Part shown: positions 31,075 to 36,274 of the stretch, in pieces | Position numbering within the stretch: position 1 is the first letter of the stretch | Layout of the letters: the number at the start of each line of letters is the position of its first letter | Assembly: GCA_002427845.1 (NCBI GenBank) | Contig: DIYZ01000182.1 | Span: forward strand, 1-36,274 | Reading direction: 5' to 3' | DNA length: 36,274 nucleotides | DNA from: Chloracidobacterium sp. UBA6041 | GTDB taxonomy: Bacteria; Acidobacteriota; Blastocatellia; Pyrinomonadales; Pyrinomonadaceae | Program-made: the position numbers and the translations under genes | The notes under the pieces: generated by a model | Told to the model about the DNA's origin: nothing | Seen by the model: only the letters and a program-made list of their open reading frames with translations | Databases searched by the model: none

Positions 31075-33816
31075 TCACGGAATTGTGAGGCCTGGGCGCG
31101 AAGGACGCGGAGAAGCGGTCGGCCGTTGGTGATACTCGGGTCCGCAGTATTTTTTCGGCTCGGTGCCAAGCACAAAAGTCTTTGTTCGAATTACGGGGCA
31201 GCTTTCCACCGCAATTAATCCTGTCGTTGGATCAATGTCCAGGGTGATGGTTCCTTCCAATCGTCCATTCTCGGTAGTTCTCAGTTCAGATTTTGGAGGC
31301 TTCGTTCGCGGTGACGCGCCGGGTGAAGGTTCCAAAACAGGTGGTGGCAGTACCTCGTCCGGCGGGAGCGGAGGCAATTGTTCCGTGTCCGGAGTGACCT
31401 CCGACTCCGGAACAACGGTTGAATTACTTTGCGGCGAAGTGCCGTTGATGAAAAGCTCAATGCGTTTGTCGGGATCGTCTGCCGCCGCGGGCGCGCCCGT
31501 CTTCGGATTGATAGCAACCTGTTCGATGCCTGCCGGCATTTGCCAATCGCCTTGCCACTCAGGATGCTCGCCCAACGCAACGCCCATGAAGTCGGTCCAT
31601 ATGGGCAGCGCGGAATTTGCGCCGGTCAGGCCGAGTTGCGAACCATCGTCGAATCCCACCCATACAACGCAGACAAGGTTTGGCGTGTAACCGGCAAACC
31701 AGCCATCGCGCGATGTTCCCGTCTTGCCGGCCACATTTGCTTTGAAACCACGCGCCCGCACCGGAGCGGCTGTGCCTCGATTGACAACGTCCTTCATAAA
31801 CGAAGTCATGACGTAAGCAACATCGGGGCGAAACACTTCGTTTTTCTGGGGCGTCGGCGCGGCAATAGTTACGCCGTTGCCAGTGGTGATGCGATTGATG
31901 GCAACTGGCGTCGTGCGTGTTCCCAGCGTAGCAAAGGCCGTGTATGCCGAGGCTACTTGCAACGGCGTCGCTTCACTGGTGCCCAGGGCCATCGCCGGAT
32001 AGGCGCGTGCCGGTTTTGGCAACCCGGCTTTCGCTGCGAGGTTCATCACGCGTCCAATCGTAACTTCCATCGCCACATCTACAGTCACCACATTCAGACT
32101 ATGGACCAGCGCGTCGCGCAGCGTCACGGGCACATGTGAATACGAGTCGCCAAAATTTCCCGGCGAGTATTCCTGGTTATCGAAGGTAAAAGTCTTCGGC
32201 TCATCCATGTAGGTCGTAGCCGGGGTGATAACGCGCGGAACGGGATCGTAGGCGGTGTTTAGAGCGGTGGCATAAACAAATGGTTTGAATGCTGAGCCCG
32301 GTTGGCGCAGAGCGTCAGAGACGCGATTGAGCTGGCTCTTTGCATAATCACGACCGCCGACCATCGCCACTATCTCGCCCGTTTTCGCGTTCATCGCCAC
32401 CAACGCCGCCTGCAACGTGCCCGGCGCAAATCGCTTTGCCTCTATCTTGTCGAGCGCAGCTAGTTGTTTCGACACGGCGGCGTAGGCGGCGCGCTGCAAA
32501 TCCAGGTCAATGGTGGTGTAGATCCTCAGGTGTTCCGCGGCGGCCGGTCCGGCAATAATGTCGCCTAACTGACCCTGAACATAGTCGGCGAAGTAGGGCG
32601 CATCGGAAACATCTATGCGGCCCTTTGTCGCCGCAACCTGCAGCGGAGTTTGTTTGGCCTGATTGGCTTCTTCGGCTGAGATCGCGCCGGTTTCCGCCAT
32701 GTTGTCCAGAACCTGGTTGCGACGGGCAGTTGCCGTGTCCAGATCATGGTAGGGGTTGTAACGATTTGGACTCCGAATCAACCCGGCCAGGAAGGCCGAC
32801 TCAGGCAGCGTGAGATTGGTAACGTCTTTGTTGAAATACGCGTCGGCGGCTTCGCCAAAACCGTTAATAGAGAAACCCGATTGCTGCCCGAGGTAAACCT
32901 GGTTGCAGTAAAGCGCAAAGATCTGTTCCTTTGATAGTCGCGTCTCGAGGATTACGGACATGTAAGCCTCGGCGACCTTGCGCCGCAACGTTTTTTCCGG
33001 CGAGAGCAGAAGATTTTTGACTAACTGTTGCGTGATGCTCGAACCACCTTGCCGTGCAATCGGAGAATTTGGATCGGTATCGTAACGACGCACCAGTGCC
33101 CGCAGGATGCCGCGCAGGTTTACTCCATAGTGTTCGAAGAAAGATCGATCTTCGGTTACCGTGATTGCCTTCACCAGGTGGGGCGGGATGTCGTTGAAGC
33201 CGATTATTTTTCGTTTCGCGCGTTCGCGGCCAGTCACGGAACTGATCAACTCCGGCTCCAGCCACGCCTTGTCAAGCCGCGTGTTGTTATCCAGTTCTGA
33301 AAGCGCGCTTATCGCTTTTCCGTTTTTGGCAAACTGCACGCGCACTCGCAAAAACTGTCGCTGACCATCGACAGTTGTATTGTCGCTGGGCTCAATGTCT
33401 AAAGTACCGCCATTCTCCAAATAGCGGCCTCGTGCTTTGTCAGCCTGTTGCGATTTTTCAACGTAACCGGAGTGTTTGAGAAACTCGATCAGATTTTCCT
33501 GCGTCAGCGTTTGGCCCACGCGAAGCTGCTTGGGCGCCGCATAGATTCCCGCGGACCGCGTGAAGACCTCACCTTTCAGCAAGTTATCAATCCGACCCGA
33601 GAAGATTGTCCAATAGTAAACCAGGAATCCAACGACAAGCGTGGCCAGGACGACAGCAGGGATGATGACAGGCGGACTCAGAAGCCTTCGAAGAAAGCGC
33701 CGGCGAAAGCTCCGCTCGGGCTCGGCGTAAGCGGCGATGCGAGATTGGGACCTTTGGTCCTTTCTCGGCCGCACGCCGTTTGGGAGTTTTCCTTCAGGTG
33801 GGTATCTTACTGGCAT
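31075..33816 (-). CDS. Bifunctional penicillin-binding protein 1 (PBP1B-like glycosyltransferase/transpeptidase)
   Basis: Polymerises and cross-links peptidoglycan. The 913 residues comprise a basic cytoplasmic tail, one membrane helix (about 49-70) and a UB2H-like region (RSAGIYAAPKQLRVGQTLT). The GT51 domain carries catalytic Glu222 in TVTEDRSFFEHYG, plus GGSSITQQLVKN and RRKVAEAYMS. The transpeptidase domain has Ser508-x-x-Lys (GSAFKPF), Ser573-x-Asn (SLN) and Lys698-Thr-Gly. After it comes a Pro-rich linker and a C-terminal piece with two Cys (SCPV and KKYCGPE). All catalytic motifs are intact. A plus-strand K+ channel gene is divergent, 250 bases away. Confidence 0.96.
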   Translation of the reverse strand: MPVRYPPEGKLPNGVRPRKDQRSQSRIAAYAEPERSFRRRFLRRLLSPPVIIPAVVLATLVVGFLVYYWTIFSGRIDNLLKGEVFTRSAGIYAAPKQLRVGQTLTQENLIEFLKHSGYVEKSQQADKARGRYLENGGTLDIEPSDNTTVDGQRQFLRVRVQFAKNGKAISALSELDNNTRLDKAWLEPELISSVTGRERAKRKIIGFNDIPPHLVKAITVTEDRSFFEHYGVNLRGILRALVRRYDTDPNSPIARQGGSSITQQLVKNLLLSPEKTLRRKVAEAYMSVILETRLSKEQIFALYCNQVYLGQQSGFSINGFGEAADAYFNKDVTNLTLPESAFLAGLIRSPNRYNPYHDLDTATARRNQVLDNMAETGAISAEEANQAKQTPLQVAATKGRIDVSDAPYFADYVQGQLGDIIAGPAAAEHLRIYTTIDLDLQRAAYAAVSKQLAALDKIEAKRFAPGTLQAALVAMNAKTGEIVAMVGGRDYAKSQLNRVSDALRQPGSAFKPFVYATALNTAYDPVPRVITPATTYMDEPKTFTFDNQEYSPGNFGDSYSHVPVTLRDALVHSLNVVTVDVAMEVTIGRVMNLAAKAGLPKPARAYPAMALGTSEATPLQVASAYTAFATLGTRTTPVAINRITTGNGVTIAAPTPQKNEVFRPDVAYVMTSFMKDVVNRGTAAPVRARGFKANVAGKTGTSRDGWFAGYTPNLVCVVWVGFDDGSQLGLTGANSALPIWTDFMGVALGEHPEWQGDWQMPAGIEQVAINPKTGAPAAADDPDKRIELFINGTSPQSNSTVVPESEVTPDTEQLPPLPPDEVLPPPVLEPSPGASPRTKPPKSELRTTENGRLEGTITLDIDPTTGLIAVESCPVIRTKTFVLGTEPKKYCGPEYHQRPTASPRPSRPGLTIP

Positions 33817-34066
33817 AAGAGACAGGCGATAGACCCGGAGCGGTCCGACGTCGCAGTCTGTGGTCAGTCGTCCATCCTCGTGACTTAAATGCTAACCTCT
33901 CAAAAGGAACGTGTCCACCTAACAAGATCCAATCACAATTGAAACGCCTAAAAAGAACCGGGATCATAAGATGCGGCTGCATACGGGCCACCACTCAATT
34001 GACACTATGTTTTTCTTTAGCTAACGTCCCCGGGTTAGACCAGTTGTTGGATGCGACATCGGATGT

Positions 34067-35143
34067 ATGAGTTTGACGCCCCCTGGCACACGTTCTCTGG
34101 CCGGAAATCATCGCCGAATCCTCTTTGCCCTGCTAGCCGTGGCGGTTGCAATTGGATTTGGCACGGTCGGCTTCCATCTAATCGAGGGATGGCCGCTGCT
34201 TGATAGCCTTTACGTCGCGGCGCAAACGGTGACCACTGTCGGTTACGGCGACGTCGTTCCAGCCACCCGAAATGGCCGTATTTTTTCCACTGTTTTCATG
34301 CTTGCCGGCGTTGGCGTTGTGCTGTACGCGCTTACGTCGACGGTGCAGGAAATAGTTCAATCAGAATTGGTGGCCGCATTTGGCCAGCGGCGACAATCGC
34401 GAAAAATGAGCAAACTCCGAAACCATTTCATCATTTGCGGGGCTGGGCGCGTTGGCTCACACTTGGTGCGTGGGCTACTGGGCAGCGAAGAGACCTTCAT
34501 TGTTATCGAGCGAGATCCACAAAGAGTTGCCGAGTTAACCAACCTCGGCGTCATAATCCTGGTGCGGGACGCGACTCTCGAAGAAAGTCTGCGGGAAGCC
34601 GGAGTTGAACATGCACGCGGACTTGCGGCCTGCCTGCCAGACGATGCGGATAACGTCTACGTTGTCCTTACGGCCCGCGACCTGAATCCGAAACTGCACA
34701 TCGTTGCGCGCGCGGTCGAAGAGCAGGCGGAAGCGAAACTGATTCGCGCGGGGGCCAACCGGGTGGTCGCGCCGACGATTATTGGCGGCCACCGCATGGC
34801 CATGGCACTGACCAAACCGGCTGTCGATGACTTCATCGGTTCTATTACTGCAAATGAGTTGGCGTTGGCGTTTGAACAACTTGAAGTTGAGTCGTCGTCA
34901 AATCTCGTCGGACAAAGACTGAGTGAAACAAACATCCGTTCGGATCTCGACATTGTTATAGTCAGCATTCGACGCGGCGACGGCCGGATACTTTTCAATC
35001 CAAGCGGTGACGCAATTATTGAGAGCGGCGACATTCTTATCGCGATCGGACACGCGGAGGCGCTGATGAAATTGACTGCCCTGGCCAAGGGCACAAACAA
35101 ATCACAAGTCCAAAGTCCAACGTCCAATGTCCAAGGTCGTTGA
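34067..35143 (+). CDS. Two-helix potassium channel with RCK (TrkA-N/TrkA-C) domains, MthK-like
   Basis: 358 residues. TM1 (about 18-38), pore helix, selectivity filter TVGYGD (57-62) and TM2 (about 73-95) precede an RCK domain with Rossmann motif GAGRVG (125-130) and a TrkA-C part (from about 265). Four subunits and eight RCK domains form MthK-type ligand-gated K+ channels. Met114 (RKMSKLRNHF) sits at the place where MthK uses an internal start to make free RCK subunits; the ATG at 34406 here has no clear Shine-Dalgarno. The last 14 residues (KSQVQSPTSNVQGR) are encoded by a repeat block and are not family sequence. The gene overlaps nothing; an epimerase gene follows after 83 bases. Confidence 0.92.
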   Translation: MSLTPPGTRSLAGNHRRILFALLAVAVAIGFGTVGFHLIEGWPLLDSLYVAAQTVTTVGYGDVVPATRNGRIFSTVFMLAGVGVVLYALTSTVQEIVQSELVAAFGQRRQSRKMSKLRNHFIICGAGRVGSHLVRGLLGSEETFIVIERDPQRVAELTNLGVIILVRDATLEESLREAGVEHARGLAACLPDDADNVYVVLTARDLNPKLHIVARAVEEQAEAKLIRAGANRVVAPTIIGGHRMAMALTKPAVDDFIGSITANELALAFEQLEVESSSNLVGQRLSETNIRSDLDIVIVSIRRGDGRILFNPSGDAIIESGDILIAIGHAEALMKLTALAKGTNKSQVQSPTSNVQGR

Positions 35144-35220
35144 ACAATCCAACTTTTATAACCAGGCTTTCCTACGATGACGGTTGATTGACGTTGGACT
35201 TTGGACGTTGGACATTGGAC
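35106..35220. repeat. Inverted pair of GTCCAA-type repeat blocks
   Basis: Block 35106-35136 (AAGTCCAAAGTCCAACGTCC...) and block 35190-35220 (GACGTTGGACTTTGGACGTT...) are built of the same GTCCAACGTCCAA units on opposite strands, 53 bases apart. The left block is translated as the C-terminal tail of the K+ channel; the right block forms the leader of the epimerase gene. Confidence 0.8.
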
Positions 35221-35226
35221 GGAGTA

Positions 35227-36069
35227 ATGAAAATTCTTGTTACTGGCGGCAGCGGTTATTTGGGAACGCATGTGCGCCGTTTTTTCCATGCCGATGACTT
35301 TTCTCGACGCTCCGGCCGTGACGTTCTCCGCGGCGAAGACGTCAAAGTTGTCGCCGACTACGATGCCGTAATTCACCTCGCGGCCTATCTAGACAAGGAT
35401 CCGGAAGGGGCCGAACTTTCGTTTCAGACCAATGTCGAAGGAACCGCGAACATACTAAGAAACCTTCGCCCGAACGCCATCTTTATCTACGCCTCAACCA
35501 AAGACGTCTACGGCGCAAACGCCAGTGCCTATTCAGTCGTTCCAGAAACTTGTGCAACTGACTACTGCGGGCAAACGGCACTGGAATGGTCCAAATTAAT
35601 CGGCGAGCGTTACGTGGAATACTATGCGCGCCGGCGAAACCTTCGTGCGTGCATCTTCCGCATGTCGACAGTTTATGCGCGACCTTCGGAGGGCAACGAG
35701 CCCAGCTTTGTCACCCACTACGTCGAGTCGGTGAAGCACCGCGTGCCTATACGGGTGCCTTTGAGTGGGCAACCCGTGCGCGACATACTGCACGTGGAGG
35801 ATTTCTCGCACGCGTGCCAGGCATTCATCGACTCATCGCTGGCGAGTGGCCTGTATAATCTTGGCGGCGGAAAGGAAAACGCGGCATCCCTACGTGAGAT
35901 AGTTGAGCGGATCGGCTCGATGATTCAGGTTGCGCCTACGATTGTCGACGACCAGACTTTGCCGCATCCCATTCCCGTCAATTATGTTTCGGATTTAAGC
36001 CGCATTCGCGAGCAGTTGGGCTGGCAGCCGGTGATCGGAGTCGAACAGGGACTGCGCAGTTTGTTGTGA
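35227..36069 (+). CDS. NAD-dependent epimerase/dehydratase-like protein lacking the catalytic Tyr
   Basis: Extended SDR of 280 residues. The nucleotide motif GGSGYLG is at 7-13, the HLAA motif near 52 and YASTKDVYG near 95. In the catalytic helix the usual YxxxK reads LEWSK (Leu119 ... Lys123 in TALEWSKLIGERYVEYY), so the Tyr is absent although a Tyr-Cys pair (DYCGQ) occurs eight residues earlier. The C-terminal part has the usual RDILHVEDFSHA and GLYNLGGG. It may still bind NAD and a sugar nucleotide, but epimerase or dehydratase chemistry is uncertain. Start is the ATG at 35227 with GGAG just upstream; the frame extends to 35188 through repeat sequence. No glycan gene is directly adjacent. 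Confidence 0.8.
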   Translation: MKILVTGGSGYLGTHVRRFFHADDFSRRSGRDVLRGEDVKVVADYDAVIHLAAYLDKDPEGAELSFQTNVEGTANILRNLRPNAIFIYASTKDVYGANASAYSVVPETCATDYCGQTALEWSKLIGERYVEYYARRRNLRACIFRMSTVYARPSEGNEPSFVTHYVESVKHRVPIRVPLSGQPVRDILHVEDFSHACQAFIDSSLASGLYNLGGGKENAASLREIVERIGSMIQVAPTIVDDQTLPHPIPVNYVSDLSRIREQLGWQPVIGVEQGLRSLL

Positions 36070-36074
36070 GGTAG

Positions 36075-36274
36075 GACAGCCATTCTTGGCTGTCATCGTT
36101 TGGGCTGCCGACCTGTCCGCCGCCGGGAAGGCAGATTTTCCATTTATCATTTCTCATTTCTATTTGTCATTAGCCAGCCGCATCGGCTAGAGGAAACAAG
36201 CCCCTAAATGACAAATGAGAAATCTTAAATGACATGCGGAAAATCCTTCTCGAAGACAGGCAGGAATGCCTGTC
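36075..36274. repeat. Composite palindrome: two REP-like hairpins flanking a long imperfect inverted repeat
   Basis: Hairpin GACAGCCA-TTCT-TGGCTGTC (36075-36094) and hairpin GACAGGCA-GGAA-TGCCTGTC (36255-36274) are inverted relative to each other. Between them, about 36132-36171 (AGATTTTCCATTTATCATTT...) pairs with about 36205-36246 (...ATGCGGAAAATCC), with a few gaps. The centre holds a short AGCCG/CGGCT pairing. It is cut by the right window edge, and no gene is visible. Confidence 0.75.

Overview
The window is a chromosomal segment of a Gram-negative bacterium. Genes for lipid A synthesis (lpxD), a bifunctional murein synthase and a periplasmic-type B12 binding lipoprotein show a two-membrane envelope. 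The moderately high GC, the many small dispersed palindromes, and a TPR/Fis-type regulator of a kind I associate with Blastocatellia suggest Acidobacteriota (Blastocatellia / Pyrinomonadales-like). That placement is inference; there is no rRNA or other marker gene here to prove it. I found no tRNA, rRNA, CRISPR array, prophage, transposase or recognisable defence locus.

Layout. 1-1760 (minus): a B12 uptake unit, cobalamin riboswitch - btuF - btuC (cut by the window edge). 1943-4745 (plus): a GT-C membrane glycosyltransferase and mtnA. 4780-7096 (minus): UDP-glucose dehydrogenase and a sugar-nucleotide epimerase, a UDP-sugar supply pair. 7258-8929 (minus): a FecR-like exported protein behind a near-consensus sigma-70 promoter, and an unknown exported protein. 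9064-15032 (plus): a housekeeping run coaBC - family 4 uracil-DNA glycosylase - priA - lpxD. 15236-18872 (minus): SDR oxidoreductase, MGDG-synthase/MurG-like glycosyltransferase and a radical SAM/SPASM-like protein. 19161-22911 (minus): an NtrY/NtrX-type two-component pair. 23231-24178 (plus): a CPBP membrane protease. 24331-27559 (minus): citrate synthase, SAM hydrolase (DUF62) and a glycine-zipper exported protein. 27973-30834 (plus): cysteine desulfurase, a variant IscU-like scaffold and a TPR/Fis protein that looks 5'-truncated. 31075-33816 (minus): PBP1-type murein synthase. 34067-36069 (plus): an MthK-like potassium channel and an atypical epimerase.

Nearly all genes are ordinary core or envelope functions. 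The unexplained structure lies mostly between genes. There are at least six families of small inverted or dispersed repeats: REP-like hairpins near 22944 and 36075-36274; a doublet of hairpins at 16291-16397; a large palindrome at 18966-19141; an element with 22-bp inverted ends at 30849-31004; hairpin-plus-tail repeats at gene 3' ends near 25583 and 31044; and TAACG-loop repeats near 19121 and 27731. The most interesting protein-level points are the IscU-like scaffold lacking the third cluster-ligand Cys, the extended-SDR epimerase lacking its catalytic Tyr, the truncated TPR/Fis protein, and the radical SAM / glycolipid-type glycosyltransferase pair. I do not see convincing evidence for a complete new multi-gene system.
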